A DNA stretch of 64,000 bases, taken from Epiperipatus broadwayi. Lineage: Eukaryota; Onychophora; Udeonychophora; Euonychophora; Peripatidae. A program made the position numbers and the translations under genes. The stretch spans positions 493,501 through 557,500 of the forward strand of contig JAQFVV010012669.1 of NCBI GenBank assembly GCA_028023455.1. Direction: 5' to 3'. Shown here piece after piece: positions 13,135-25,795 of this stretch. Position 1 is the stretch's first letter. Every line of letters begins with the position of its first letter. The notes under the pieces were generated by a model that was not told the DNA's origin, made no database searches, and saw only the letters and a program-made list of their open reading frames with translations.

Positions 13135-13383
13135 AATTACGTTATTTTATTATTTTTGCAACTAATTTTTTTTTTTTTTTGATTTTGTAATAAATATTCT
13201 ATTATTTTAGCTTTTTTAAAAAATAACCAATATTTTTTTCTTTTGTAAAAAATTAAATTTAAAATTACTATATTTTATTACTTTTGAAATTAATTAATTT
13301 TTTTTTTTTTTGGTTTTGTAATAAATGTTACTTTATTTTAGCTTTTTTTAAAAATAACCAATATTTTTTTTCTTTTGTAAGAA
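13135..13383. repeat. Tandem duplication, about 123-bp unit, two copies
   Basis: Both units contain TTTTGTAATAAAT, TTTTAGCTTTTTT and AAATAACCAATATTTTTTT in the same order, each with a poly-T run of a dozen bases. They lie inside the Merlin-like element. Confidence 0.75.
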
Positions 13384-13599
13384 ATGTTCTTTTAGGTTAT
13401 GTTTTTTGTTTTTTGGATGGAAAGTAATTTAATATATTTGCAAAATGTACGTTTGTTAACTTTTTTTTTCACTAAAGACTTGATTACTTCAAACATAGTT
13501 TTATTTTTGGTTGATAAACAATGCTTCAATAACCAATTTTAACTTTTTTGGGGGGGAGCTGTAATTTAATATATATGCAAAATGTTAGTTTGTTAAATT

Positions 13600-14000
13600 T
13601 TTTAGGAATAATGTTCATTTTATTACTTCAAACAGAGTTTGGTTTTTGGGTAGCATTGAACCAGGTACCATTACGAACAGAACACCTTCGACAGCAAGAA
13701 CTCAATCGCATTCCATCTCGTAGATCATACATTTCCTTAGAACAATCTTCCCACCACACCCACTTGTCCTCACTGTTGATCTTGCAGGAAGGTCATAGAA
13801 GACACTTCTGTATTAGGCAATAGAGACAGCTTGAATGAATACTTTCTTTCACAAGTAGCCATTTTTTGACCAATGCAAGCTCTTGCAAGGTATGGAACTT
13901 TAGATTCAAGTATGCTGAATCACCACATTTCCCAATTTTGACACGTTTACAGGGGGTGACATTGAATACAGTATGACAATTTGGAGGACCTTGTAGTAAC
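13600..14000 (-). pseudogene. Merlin/ISXO2-like transposase N-terminal fragment
   Basis: The minus strand reads KWVWWEDCSKEMYDLRDGMR followed by LSSCCRRCSVRNGTWF. After a frameshift comes TLFEVIK. This is the pattern of the N-terminal zinc-ribbon region of ISXO2-like transposases (W-x-C-x-x-C, S-I-R-x-G-[ST]-[FW]-F, SKLTL...), the family of the eukaryotic Merlin superfamily. Upstream, in the same direction, RVKIGKCGDSAYL and PSCKINSED may belong to the start of the protein, with a stop between. The catalytic DDE region is missing or unrecognisable, because the space where it should lie holds T-rich tandem duplications. The element could only have moved in trans. Confidence 0.6.
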
Positions 14001-14223
14001 TCAATTAGGTTTGAAAATAATTAGTTCTGTCAGCATATTGGTTCACTTTCCATCATTAAAATTATTCACATCCTATCATGATAAGTTAGCGATATGTTAA
14101 GTGTTAGCATTTGTATAAAGGGTAAACAACATGTATCAGAGCTATTTGATACAGTAGGTTAAGTGTGAATTGCTGAGAGCAATTGATCACAAAACATGCT
14201 ACAGGCCACCATTAGCCAAAAGA

Positions 14224-14272
14224 CTCAATTGCTATCATTCAATTGAATTGCTATTGAATGATAGCAATTGAG
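14224..14272. repeat. Perfect 20-bp inverted repeat with 9-nt loop
   Basis: CTCAATTGCTATCATTCAAT at 14224-14243 is followed by its exact reverse complement at 14253-14272. It lies just inside the right end of the Merlin-like element and may be a sub-terminal structure of it. Confidence 0.9.
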
Positions 14273-14345
14273 AAGTTGTGCCTGATAAATGGTATTTTCA
14301 ACTACTTTTGGGTAGCAACACCACCATTAAGCAGGATGGATTGTC

Positions 14346-14416
<71 letters not shown>
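14346..14416. repeat. (AT)n microsatellite, about 70 bp
   Basis: A run of AT units broken once by TATGATAT. It abuts the right end of the Merlin-like element. Confidence 0.9.
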
Positions 14417-14419
<3 letters not shown>

Positions 14420-15545
14420 TACCAATAAGAATTATATTCTTAAAAATATTTTAACATAAAATATCTGTTAATATAGTAAGATAACTGTATTTGAATTCAA
14501 CAAAATATTCACAGTATTATTTATTCATTGTAGCTTGAAATGAAATACATATATTTAGAGATAATTAATTTCAGGTCCACAGTTGAGAGCAAAATTATCA
14601 TACAAAACAAGCATTTAAATAGAAAAAATGTAATATAAAATCAAAAATATAAATATATATATTGTACTCTTTTGTTTTTCTATAAATTTACTGGAAATTT
14701 TTAAATTTCAAAGTTAAGTAAGGGTAGGATGTATGTTATATGTTGATGATCTTTTAATAATTTAGTTAGGGCAAGTAAAATAATTGCTGTATAATATTAT
14801 GTTAGTATTTGGAAGAAAACAGTTAACTAAAAATCATTATAAGATTGTATGGTTGGGAAAGCTGGCCATAATAAGTACTGATTTAATAAGTCTTATAAGT
14901 GAATGATTAAAGTAAATTTTAAAAGTAGTAATTTAAAGTTAAACGAATAGATTATTTAACAATGAGAATTGTATTTAATAGTGATATTTAAAAATCATTT
15001 GATTGGAAGTAATAATGTGGGACAAGTGCCTAGTTGATTTTATAATATTGGAATAATTATTTTAAATTTTGCTATAATATTATTTTTATGTAATATTTTG
15101 TAAATTAAATTATTTTTTTTATTTTTTGGTTAAATTATTAGCGTCTCATGTATTTTTGTAAACAACGTGATGTGTAAATGTTCACACGTGAGATTGCAAA
15201 GTTTTTTTTTTTTTTTATAAAGTAAAACTATTTTAAAATTCTAATATAAGTTTTAAAAATATTAGATTTGTTTATCCCAGAATAAAATAATATTATCTGT
15301 TATAAATATTAAATTGGGTCTTTAAAGTGAATATAACAAATAAAATTAGATTTGTATTTTATTTTGAAAATAAATATGTTTTATTTAAAATAAGGGTAGA
15401 AATAGTAATAAATATTGTAAGGTGATTTTTAAAAGTTATTTTAAAGTATTTATTAAGTGTGAATAAAATATGAAAATTAATTAAGAATTAAATAATATGA
15501 TAAAAATAAATATTTAATAAATTATTATTAGTTTTAACTTTAATC
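14417..15545 (+). other. C-poor stretch with an RT-like YVDDLLII motif
   Basis: Near 14735-14760 one frame reads MLYVDDLLII and then stops; YVDD is the catalytic box of many reverse transcriptases. No other RT block is visible around it, so this may be chance or the tail of a decayed retroelement. The + strand is clearly poorer in C than in G from here to about 19300. Confidence 0.3.
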
Positions 15546-15589
15546 TAGTGTTCTTGGCCCAGGGTCATTGGAAAAAAACCATTGTTTAA

Positions 15590-15640
15590 TTGTCCAATCA
15601 GATGTAGAGTAGGCTTGAGTATATAAGAGCTGCACAGATT
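15590..15640 (+). promoter_or_regulatory. Possible CCAAT plus TATA promoter block
   Basis: GTCCAATCAG at about 15593 is followed some 20 bp later by GAGTATATAAGAGCTGC (about 15617), a good CCAAT/TATA pair on the + strand. Such blocks are typical of LTR U3 regions, but I could not find a second copy of this sequence, so an LTR is unproven. The nearest downstream ATG with a short frame (about 15940, 37 codons, MLSDRASSIANLIDRISQKR onward) is not recognisable. Confidence 0.3.
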
Positions 15641-18600
15641 TTGCAGATTGCTATTATTTTAATTCTTACTATTGTTACTGTTACTGCAGCTTTAGTTAAT
15701 TACGTATATTAGTAATAGTCAATCTTATTATTTTAAATTATAAAAAGAAGAAATATTTACTCATTATTATTAGATCGTGGGATATAGAAACACGTTGCTA
15801 AAAAATTAAATAATTCCTTACTTGCTGATCTATTTCATCTAATTTAACATCAACTTAGACATTGAGGAGTCATCATTGAACTTAAATTTATGGAGGAAAA
15901 TATCGAATTATTACTTTCCTAATAGGCATAATTTTGCCTATGTTGAGTGATCGTGCTAGTTCAATAGCAAATTTAATAGACAGAATTTCACAGAAAAGAT
16001 GCAGAAAAGCTCATCAGAGATGGAAAGAAAAAAATATGAAATTTTTATTCTGAAAGCTATTTTTAAAGTAGAATAGTTTTTTTTAAAAAAAAAAAAACTG
16101 TTAATGTGAAATAACAATTATTTAAGATGCTGAAATATTTCTTTGTAAAGAAATATTGAAATTGATTTTTGAAAAATATAATTTTTTAAAAAATTAAAAA
16201 AATGAAGATTATTAGTAAAATAATTGATATTACATTGGAAAAATCTTCAAAATAATAGCTGTTGTATGCTGGACATACAGAATATATTTGTAAAAGTATT
16301 TCTAAAGATATTTTAAAACTATAATAATAATATTACAGACGCTGTGTTGTACCCAGGATCATTGACCTGTAGGAAATTTAACTGGAAGCAGTAAAGTTTT
16401 TAGAAGATATATGTCGTAATAGAGGATTAAAAAATGCATTTAATAATTACTGTTGGAAATAAAAGAAGAACCTGAACTATTTGTATTGCAATAGGAATAT
16501 TTTACAAGTTGACTTACTTTTGTTTATTTTCTTTATTTTTAAAAAATCGTAGGACATGTCGTAAAAGGAGAATTATTGGAGCATGCGTAGTTTTTTTTTT
16601 TTTGCATTAAAGGAAGATGTTTTTGTCAACAAATGCTGCAGGATGAGAAGGACATTTTCCATAAAGAACTTTGTCGGAGTTTTTTGTAAATATGAACTTT
16701 AAATCTTATTTTTACTAACTTTTATCATAATGCTTAGAAAATAGAAAAGGGTAGAAACATAAGAACATTAAATTATTTACTAACCTAGTGATTAGTTATT
16801 ATAAAAAAAGCCTTTAATAATTTTAAAAAAGAAGTTTAATATTTTAAAATATGATGATGTGGAATGAATGATATTTTTAAGTAATGTTTTATTTAGTTTG
16901 TGATCCAGAAATATTAATGGAATAATCGACAAGGAAGATATATTGTTGATGGTAATGATTATAAAAATATTGATCATTTTCTTATGTATTTTATTATTGT
17001 ATATTTTAGTGTGGATGTATGAAATAAGTATGAAAAACACAATACATACACATAGTTTATAATTTGTTTATTCATGTTAAAAAATATGCATACTTTTAAT
17101 AATATTATAAGTACATTTTAATATAAGAGAAATATAAGTATATGATTCTATTATAACTGAATTTAAGGTTTATTTTAAGTAATCAAAATAATAAACTGAG
17201 ATATCGATACTGATTGTTTGTATTTATGTTTAAAGTTACTAAGGGATAAAATAATCTTTTCTTATCAATTGGTTAGATGGTTATTTCAGACATGAATTTA
17301 TTTATTGTTATAAGAATGTAGGAGTAGATTTATCAATGTAAACTTGGTATTAAGTTAAATAGGACCAAGATAATATTTTAGGTGGGATTTGTTTATATGG
17401 GAATAAGTATAGACGATAGTGATTATTGTGCAAGTATAGATAACTTAGCCTATAGCTTGTATATGTTCATGGTAGTGTTATTTTCTGTATGTTGAAGTTG
17501 TAATGTTCCATAGAACTGAATAGATAACTTGGACATTATGTTTATTAGTAGAGGTGATGAACTAAAATAGTCATACTTTATTTATGATACACTGTTACCA
17601 TGATGGTTATTTAATAGAAGTGCTATTAAATTAAAATCTAATTTATTCCATATACCTACTTGTGTATTTACTATCAATATTGCTCGGAGTGCATCGTAAA
17701 GGATAGTATTTCAAAATATGAAATGATGAATAAGTTTGAAGTGCAGAATTGTAATTAAAGAAGATAAGAAGGGTTATATTGTTTTAAAGTAAGGATATAA
17801 GTAAAGGAAAAGAGTACAAGATTATAACTTGTTAATAAGGAATCATAAACTTTTTTATGTTTGGGACTCATTATTATTTATTACAAATAAATAAATGATG
17901 AATAAAATGTGTTTTCCTAAAGATATTATTTAATCATTAAATTGTACAAAAATTCAATTTTAATGCATATTTTTACAATTAAAAGAAATATACATAAATC
18001 ACATTTGAAGAATATAAGTGATCATAATTTTTTTATATTATTATTGTTCTATATAGTAACACATCAATGCTTACATTTTATTTGATATCATATTGAGGGG
18101 TAATAAGCAGTTTATATTAATGGGTATATTATTAATTAAGATTATTTACACTATGAGTAAGTTAAGAATAATTATAAAATATGGTAAAAGTGTTTTAAAA
18201 ACTAAATAATAAAAGATAAATGCAAAGTGAATTAATAATTTAAATAATACTTTTAGCAATGTAATAATTTAAAGAAATTTAATAGAGACCATAAAAATAT
18301 TATAGTAATATTGTAATAATAAGAATTGTATAAAGCAATTTGTTTTTGTATCTGATATTTTTATTTAATATATTTTATTTTTGTGAGATTACCTAAATGG
18401 GAGTAAAACAAAGTTCAGTCATGTTGTATATACTGTATATTAAAGTTTATTAATAAATTTTTTAAGTTTTGTTATAAATCTTGGTGTTGACTTAATTTCT
18501 TCACATCACAATTACATAATCACAGATAATTAGAATTAAGACATGATATTTGCACAACATAAATAAAGTTATTATTTAAGAGTTGTACTATTTTATTGAT

Positions 18601-20370
18601 ATGATTTTTATTTAAGAAATTTCATTTATTATATCATTATGATAGTCATAGAATAACCACAGAATATTTACACAGAATTATATTAATAATGATTGCCACA
18701 TATTCTCAGATTATAATATTATACCATATATGTTTGTTTAAGATGCCAGATGGATAATAGAAGATTATATTACATTATTGTTATTTGTTATATTACAAGT
18801 AGAAAGATATAAGATTTAATTATAGATTGAAGATTAATATTATTATTTTATTAGTATTGGTATTAGTTAGATGTAGTTAGGAATGATATTAAATCCCTTA
18901 TCATACTTAATTACAAAAGTTATAATTATTTTAGAATTATTTTAAAAGAACCTGAGATAAATTGAGCTAAATCATTTTGATAGATATTCAGATTAATTTA
19001 TTAAGAGTCATTTACTTAATTAATTTTGATTAAAGACATAGGAGTACTATAGATTTATTGTTTAAGCAATAAGGGTAAGGATAGTATTCTTATGCCATTG
19101 AGGTGATATCCTGTGGGATATTGGCTCAATGTATTCGTTTTACCACTTTTATAAAACAGAACTATATTATTATTTATTAGTGAAAGCTAATTTAATGATT
19201 GAGAGTATTAAAGAGTTTATTATTATTGATTGGATACATTTAAAAGTGAACATAGTTATTTATTTGAGCTAGACCAATTTATCATTATATATTTCCTGGA
19301 AGTGAGGGTACAATATGTAAAATTAAATGCTATAAAATAAATTGAAAACTAAATCAAATAGAAGCATAAAACAAAAAATGCATCCAAATTTATCATAATA
19401 ATAAAAATATCAATCATTGATTTAGCCATATTAGATTCAGAACTTCCATTTTCTTTTCTGGAATTTTTTTTTTTTTTGACGATGTGGTATAAATGTTTAT
19501 TATCTCATAGTAACAATTAAAATTGATTTAAAAATATAAACAAAATTATTTTAAAAATCATTATTTCCCCTTTCTCACTTGAAAAACTTTTTTTGATGGT
19601 GTTAATCATTTTTTTAAAAAAATATGTTACTCAGAAAAATCTTAAAAATATTTGATATATGGATATCTTATGATATTTAATGGCAGATGTAGAAACATCT
19701 TCATTTGTTACCAGCTGTACAACTTTTCCATTGCTTTCTAATTCTGATTTTCAGGCTTACATGTAAAATTATTGTAGCATACAGCAGAATAGTTAAAAAA
19801 TAAATACAATATCATTTTCATTGGTAAAAGCATAAATAAACAGGTAAGCGAACTGAATTGGCAACTTAAACACCACAAAACATAACTAAAATGTATCTCT
19901 TGCAGTAATTTTGCTTTCACTCTTCCAAGCTTAATTTAATGAGAAAAATGTTCATCGTACAATTTATTTGCAATAGAAGTCTTAGTTGTAGTAGAGCTCA
20001 TTCTATGAAAGATAATTGTTGTTTTCAAAACAAACAAACAATATTTTTAATGTGAATTTAGCTGTTAAGGCATTAAAAATTTATGCCATTTCTCAATGGA
20101 ACAAAAAATGTCTATATTATTCATCAAAAAAATCACCTTCTCATTTTATTTCAATGAAAAGAATAAAACAAAACAAAAAGAAATGCTCTTAGGATAGATG
20201 ACTGCTCAAAAGAAAAAGGGCCACAATCTCGCTATACCATTGCACTTTTTAAAAAATGCAAAGTAAATTCTCATTATAACTATCAATATTTAGTGTAATA
20301 GATCTTAAAGTTTCAATGTTTAATTTTATTAAAAATACTCATTTATTTCATCTTCATTTTTAATGAAAAA
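15641..20370. other. C-poor non-coding stretch, probably decayed repeat
   Basis: No continuous frame or known domain is visible. The + strand is G- and T-rich and C-poor (hand count at 17341-17400: 3 C against 14 G), the kind of asymmetry left by a decayed retroelement coding strand or by long-term strand-biased mutation. The skew fades after about 19300. The 82-codon minus-strand frame at 16792-17040 is low-complexity Ile/Asn/Lys and not supported as a gene. Confidence 0.4.
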
Positions 20371-20374
20371 TTAA

Positions 20375-21237
20375 TTATACTTGGAAAACTCTTTGCTAAA
20401 CAGTGTAGTGTTTATGCAGCACAAAGAATTAGAAGAATGTCTCATAGCATGATTGGGATGAAATTCCACTTTGCCAAAGGACAATCTTTTTATTTTATGC
20501 TTAGTGCAGCAATATTTTTTTTGGCACAATGAAAAGATTACAGATGAAGAATTAGAAAGCTGCCTCAATGAAACACATCAACTCGAATATTTGAAAGAAC
20601 ATAAAGGTCATATAAAATTTGAAAATTGGGAGTCTGTTGTTAATAAAGAAAACATACAGTTCTGGTGAAAATCAGTTCCAAATAATTTCTTTTATGAATA
20701 TAAAATGTGTGGCACCTTTTATGATATTCCTGCTAGAGCTTTCTTCAATATACAGGTGGATCTAGATTACAGAAAGAAGTGGAACAATTTGGTTATTGAG
20801 CTCTAGATAATTGATAAAAGAAAGAATCAGGATCAGAAGCTTTGTATTGGATCATGCATTATCCATTTCCAATGTACAGTCAAGATTCCATTTATGTCAC
20901 AAGATACATGATTGATTATGAAAACAAACTAATGGTACTAGTATCTCATGCTACAGATCACCTTCAGTGCCAAATTAACAAGAAATATGTTTGAGTGAAC
21001 TCTTACAAATCTAAAATGGTCATTAAGCCACATAGAAAGTTTGATGAGGTTAGATTTGATTACATTCTAACATATTTTGATGATCCTCAAGCCATGTTTC
21101 CATCAATTGTGTATAATTGAATGGTAAGTATAGGAGTATCTGATTTTGCTGACGAGCTAAATGCTGCTAAAGATATTCATTACGGAAAACAGAGACAAAG
21201 GATAAATGATCCAGCCAATATGTCAGCTTATGCATGA
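20375..21237 (+). pseudogene. STARD7: Processed pseudogene of STARD7 (StAR-related lipid transfer protein 7)
   Basis: STARD7 is a START-domain carrier that moves phosphatidylcholine to mitochondria. The + strand carries, in order and without introns, pieces that I recognise from the family: FFWHNEKITDEELESCLNE (20520-20580), YEYKMCGTFYDIPARAFFN with VDLDYRKKWNNLVIE (20690-20805), then after a frameshift EALYWIMHYPFPMYSQDSIY (20838-20900), DYENKLMVLVSHATDH, KMVIKPHRKFDEVRFDYILT and YFDDPQAMFP (to about 21105), ending near ISDFADEL-type wording (VSDFADELNAA). Upstream, SVYAAQRIRRMS and FAKGQSFYFMLSAAIFF may be the N-terminal region. At least five in-frame stops (about 20666, 20804, 20993, 21119, 21235) and one frameshift make it dead. 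Lack of introns points to a retrocopy; no clear poly-A tail remains. Confidence 0.85.
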
Positions 21238-22756
21238 ATGAAATGCAAAATTATTAAGCACTTTTTAATTGTTTAATTGAAAAATCTTTATAAAGGTACT
21301 TTAATATCTGGAATAAGAAGTTCACTGAATTGAAAATATATGCCATATTATTTTTAAGGTCTTAGTTATCAGAATGATTGTCTGTTGTCATCTTCATCTA
21401 ATTTTTTAAAAATAAAATGCAATATAAGAAACAAAATGATGTATACATATATATATATTATTTTTTGAAAAGTGATCTTTTTCTCAAATCAATTTGGTTT
21501 ATTACTTTTGCAATTTGAAAATATTTCATATATATAATTTTTTTAAATTTATTTATTTATTGCAATGATGTAAAAGATATTGTAAAATTAGTTTAGATAT
21601 ATTTTAGAATTCTAATTGTTGCAGAAAAATATATTTTCTAGTCTCTTATAATAAGTTTTAAAATGTCTTCTTTTTTTCCATTTGTAAAATTAAGTATTAG
21701 CGTGATGAATTTATTCTATTACTTCTATGAAATTGTAGTAATTATTTATTAGATGGATATAATTTTATTTTATTTATTTGTGAAGACAGAATAAGCCAGA
21801 TAGTTGACATGGAAAAATATTTTTAATTTAACAAAACTTTATATTATGCATCATCTTTTTTCTTTGTTTGCTAAGGAAAAGAAATATTTTTTTTAAAATA
21901 CAAAATTATAGCTAGTATCATCGCTTCGTATTTGAACAGTGTAATTTACACATAGCTATATTCACACATCAAAGTTTATAATAAAGTCTTATAAATTTTG
22001 CCTCAAATTACACACTTATATTTCAGTCACCTGGCATAAAAATTTTAAAAATCAAAACTTTATTTTACTTGCTTACCTTCGTCAAAGCCCCCCCCCCCTC
22101 TATTATTTCATATATCTTTATTGAAAATTGAACATCAGAAGTATTATTTAAATTAAATGACATTAATATTTGTCATGTATATGAGACAGATTCATTTTGA
22201 TTGCCCAGTCAATAGTATCACGGACAAAATAAATGTTTTCATACTATTATTCGCTAAGACTTTTAGTGTTATGTTTTTGTACTTAAATTCACACTATTTC
22301 AAACATACCAATTAGCACCTATTTAAATTGGCACTGAAGTTAGAAAACAATGATTAATTATCTTGTTTAAATAAAGATTATGATTTATTTATTTTTAAAT
22401 TTAATGGCAATATCATCATTTGTTAATCACTAGTATTGAAATATTTAGTTTAGCAATTGCTAAAATTGTTATAATGAGATACTTATTTTTTATTTTTTAA
22501 ATCCTACTATATATCAAAAAAGTAGTGGAATTATAAAATTATTGAAAATTCAAACATTCACTTATGATTTAAAATTAAATAAAATTTTAAATCTACTATT
22601 TAGATATATTTTAGATTTAAAGGTGTGGAAAAAATAGATAACAGCTTCTTTTATTATTTTTTTATTAATTGGTTATAAAAAAAATTAATATTCCAAAATA
22701 TATTGCAGTATTATTTTAAACAACATAAAAAATATTGTTGTAAGTTTACTATATCA
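21238..22756. other. AT-rich non-coding stretch
   Basis: A possible poly-A signal AATAAAATGC at 21411 could be the decayed 3' UTR of the STARD7 copy. A 10-bp C run lies at 22088-22097. Nothing else recognisable. Confidence 0.4.
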
Positions 22757-22861
22757 TATTGAAAGATTTAAAATACAGGCATTCTTATACCTGGAACTTA
22801 ATTGTAAATATAGGGGATAAGTTCCAAGTATAAGAATGCTTGTATTTCAAATCTTACATAT
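22757..22861. repeat. Long hairpin: about 43-bp arms, about 15-nt loop
   Basis: The arm ATACAGGCATTCTTATACCT GGAACTTA pairs with TAAGTTCCAAGTATAAGAAT GCTTGTAT with few mismatches, and the pairing extends outward through GATTT/AAATC. It could be a tiny foldback element or an expressed hairpin; the sequence alone does not decide. Confidence 0.8.
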
Positions 22862-23093
22862 TAAGCCTGCATTCTACCCATCCCTCTTCTATGTATTTAA
22901 ATGGATATTGTCCTATACATGAGGGGTCATAATGACTTGAGGTCAACATGGGCATAACAACAATATTGGTATTAGCATGGGAATTGGGCATTCTAATATC
23001 AGATTTTCAATAGTATAAATGGCTGAAGAATTGGAAGTTGGAGTAGATTGAAGCCTGTCCATTAAGGTATAAAGATTTGCTATCTTAATATAA
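22862..23093. other. Non-coding stretch between hairpin and SINE
   Basis: Somewhat GC-richer (for example GGTCATAATGACTTGAGGTC, itself nearly palindromic, at 22924) but not recognised. Confidence 0.3.
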
Positions 23094-23285
23094 ACTGAGC
23101 ACTGATTATATATATGTGTGTGTGGAAGATGAAAATCTGGACCAACTGATGAGTGCTGGTTCAGTACGAAATATGTATATTGGTGATTATTTATCTTTTC
23201 TACATGTGTGTGATAATGAGTATCAGTAATATGAGATAGTGTGGATACTTGAAAGTTGCTTGAAAGTCTGAGTTCAAATCCCCTA
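23094..23285 (+). repeat. SINE-like dispersed repeat, copy A
   Basis: Copy of a roughly 190-bp repeat: CTGAGCACTGATTATATATA, a GT/AT run, CTGGACCAACTGATGAGTGC, GAAATATGTATATTGGTGAT, and at the downstream end GAAAGTCTGAGTTCAAATCC. The last part resembles a Pol III B box (GGTTCAAATCC). It matches the copy at 29773-29961 along its whole length. Confidence 0.75.
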
Positions 23286-25085
23286 TATTTATATCATATT
23301 GAATAATCAAAGAATTATTATATTCATTTCTCCTCCTACGTTATTAAAATATTCATATGGGATTAGAATGTAAACATTTAAGAAAAAATAAATAAAACAA
23401 AACAAGCAACGATTTTTTTTTTTTAAATCTTGGGGAAACGATCATGTCGTCTTTATGTAAATAACAAACTTTAAAAAAAAAAAAAAAGTTTGTTTTTTAA
23501 AAAATTTAATTATCTTTACACTATTAAGTATCATTATTTTTAATTTAAATTTACTTCATTAAAAGATTAAAATAAAAATTTAAAAATACTTAAATTGTTT
23601 TTTTTTTTTTGTTTTTTTTTTAACTGATTGAATTACGTAATTAAAATGATTGATATATTTTTAAAACAATGTCTTTCATTATGAAATCATGTTTATGTAA
23701 ATCAACACTGAAGTTCTTTAACATTTCATGTTAAGAAATTCAACGAATTACAGTAGTAATTACTATTTATTATTAAAATTCAAGTATTATCTTTAGCTTT
23801 AAAATATTGAATTGAAAAATATATTTTATAGCATTTAAATATTTGTATAAGTTTTAGCTGTAAGGTTCAACAGAAAAAAATTGTATAATTCATAATAACA
23901 TCAGATTCGCTCATCCTTCCATAAGTATATTTATTGCTTTAACAATTCAAGTTAAAATTGAATTACTTATTTGAAATAACATTAATTTATGGTTTCCAAT
24001 ACTTCCCTGGTGATTTTCTATTTTTTCTTGCTAAGTAGTAATTAAACTTTGATTGTAATAGAAAATAAATTCTAATGCTTAAACACTTTATTATCAACAC
24101 TTAAATTTTAAAGATAAAACTATGTGCACCTCCGCTTCAAATGTAATCCATATGTTAAATTGTAAAATGAATGCATATTTCAAATATGTGAAATATATTT
24201 ATGTTTATTACTGGAAAATATTCCTCAGTCCAGCCATTCATTAGATCAAGTGCCAAGAAGCAAGAATCAAAGAAGTAAACAGAAGTTGCATTTTATTTAA
24301 TTTATCCAGCTTTATTTTTATTTTCCTTAGTCATGAAGCAAATTGGGAAACTGTGACTAAAGAAAAAAACATATTTCTGCCTTTAATAATGTCTATTTCA
24401 TCCACTCCAGTATTTAATTTTTAGATTTTATTATTTTACTAAATCATAAAGTAATAATTTTTTAATATAATTTGTAAATACTGCAATAAATTTTTAACTT
24501 AGTGAAACATTTATGCGTATATTATTCACTTGGAAATAATATTAGCACTTGGCAGAAAGAACATCTTTTTAAGTTTATACATGTTCTTTTGATTTATAAC
24601 TGCTTCACATTATTCCAGTAAGCTTTCTAAACAATCATTTTATATGAGATATCTTACTAGGACTCTTAAATTTTTTTACTAACATCAGTTCAAAATTTTA
24701 TCTGTCAATTTATTATCTTTTTTTAAAATCATATTTACATTATCCATTTCACTATCTTAATTTTTCCAGTATCGATTAGTAATATGAATTTATATACATT
24801 ATGCCTCTTTATTAGTTCTAGCATATATCTCTAATTTTATATGTGACATATATATAATATTATTCAATAATATTTAATAAAATAAAACAGTGAAAATAAT
24901 TATACAATTTTTAATATATTAGAATAAATATACAACAGCTCTAGCTATCTTATAGCACGATTGTTATTTATTTAATTATATGCTGGTATATTGAAAATTG
25001 TAAAGTTAATTTCAATGTTATACATGTATAATTAACTATTGCACTGTCGCAATATGTGTAACTGATCAGATTAAAACAGTGTTGT
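23286..25085. other. AT-rich non-coding stretch
   Basis: Includes a short inverted repeat AACAAACTTT-(A)n-AAAGTTTGTT at 23464-23496. No gene or known element seen. Confidence 0.4.
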
Positions 25086-25795
25086 GGTGTAATGTGCCTA
25101 CTCCTTTATCAAAATCAGGAATCTCTCAGCTACTATACCCACAATAACCTGTTAGCAACCTTACTTTCCATCTCCATTCACACCCTAAGTTTTTCTCATA
25201 TTCTTCTCTATCCTGCTCCATCCTAATTCCACATCATTTTTGTTCACTCTATAGTCATTATATTTAGATCTCCCTTTTTCCAAGGTCAGCATAAAGACCA
25301 AGAACCCACTTACTATATAATGACTTAGTTTATATTTATTCTATCATTATTTCATTATTTGACCCTTTCTGTTTGTAAGCATTTACATTTAATTAGCAGA
25401 TGCCTAATATTTTCCATGCCTTTCTTACATAACTAGCAGACTAAATCATCCACATTTTCTCCATTTATGTGTATTTCACTTGTTACTAATGATCCTGTTC
25501 AAGCCTTAAACAGTAAACTATTTTCCTTGCTATTATTGTAAATTAACTCACACCCAATATTTTGTTTACTTCTATAGACTCTTTTTATTCTCCATACTAG
25601 TTCTCAATCTTTTCAGCTCCCTATTTTTTATTAATGTGTCTATTCTTCTATACCATTCTTTGCCACAATAACACTCAACAATCCTCCTAACACAATCATC
25701 CCATTTTCTATACAAGAATACTGACATAAAGTCTTTACTCAAATCTTCTGCATACCCTAATACTTTTCACACCCATCTTGTTGCTTGTCTTTTAC

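Larger units (their letters stand above)
13011..14349. mobile_element. Merlin/ISXO2-like DNA transposon remnant
   Basis: The two ends carry inverted repeats about 25 bp long with two mismatches: ATATGACAATCCATCCCGCT at 13011 and the reverse complement of AAGCAGGATGGATTGTCATA near 14330. Total length is about 1.34 kb. The minus strand holds a transposase scrap (separate entry). The left part contains two tandem duplications (13135-13383 and about 13425-13650). The right end runs straight into (AT)n, so a target duplication cannot be read. The exact outer ends are uncertain by a few bases. Confidence 0.65.

Noticed and set aside
16792-17040. 82-codon minus-strand frame rich in Ile, Asn and Lys, resembling a mitochondrial protein
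   Set aside because: It is low-complexity AT-driven sequence with no recognisable mitochondrial gene or neighbours, so not a mitochondrial insertion.
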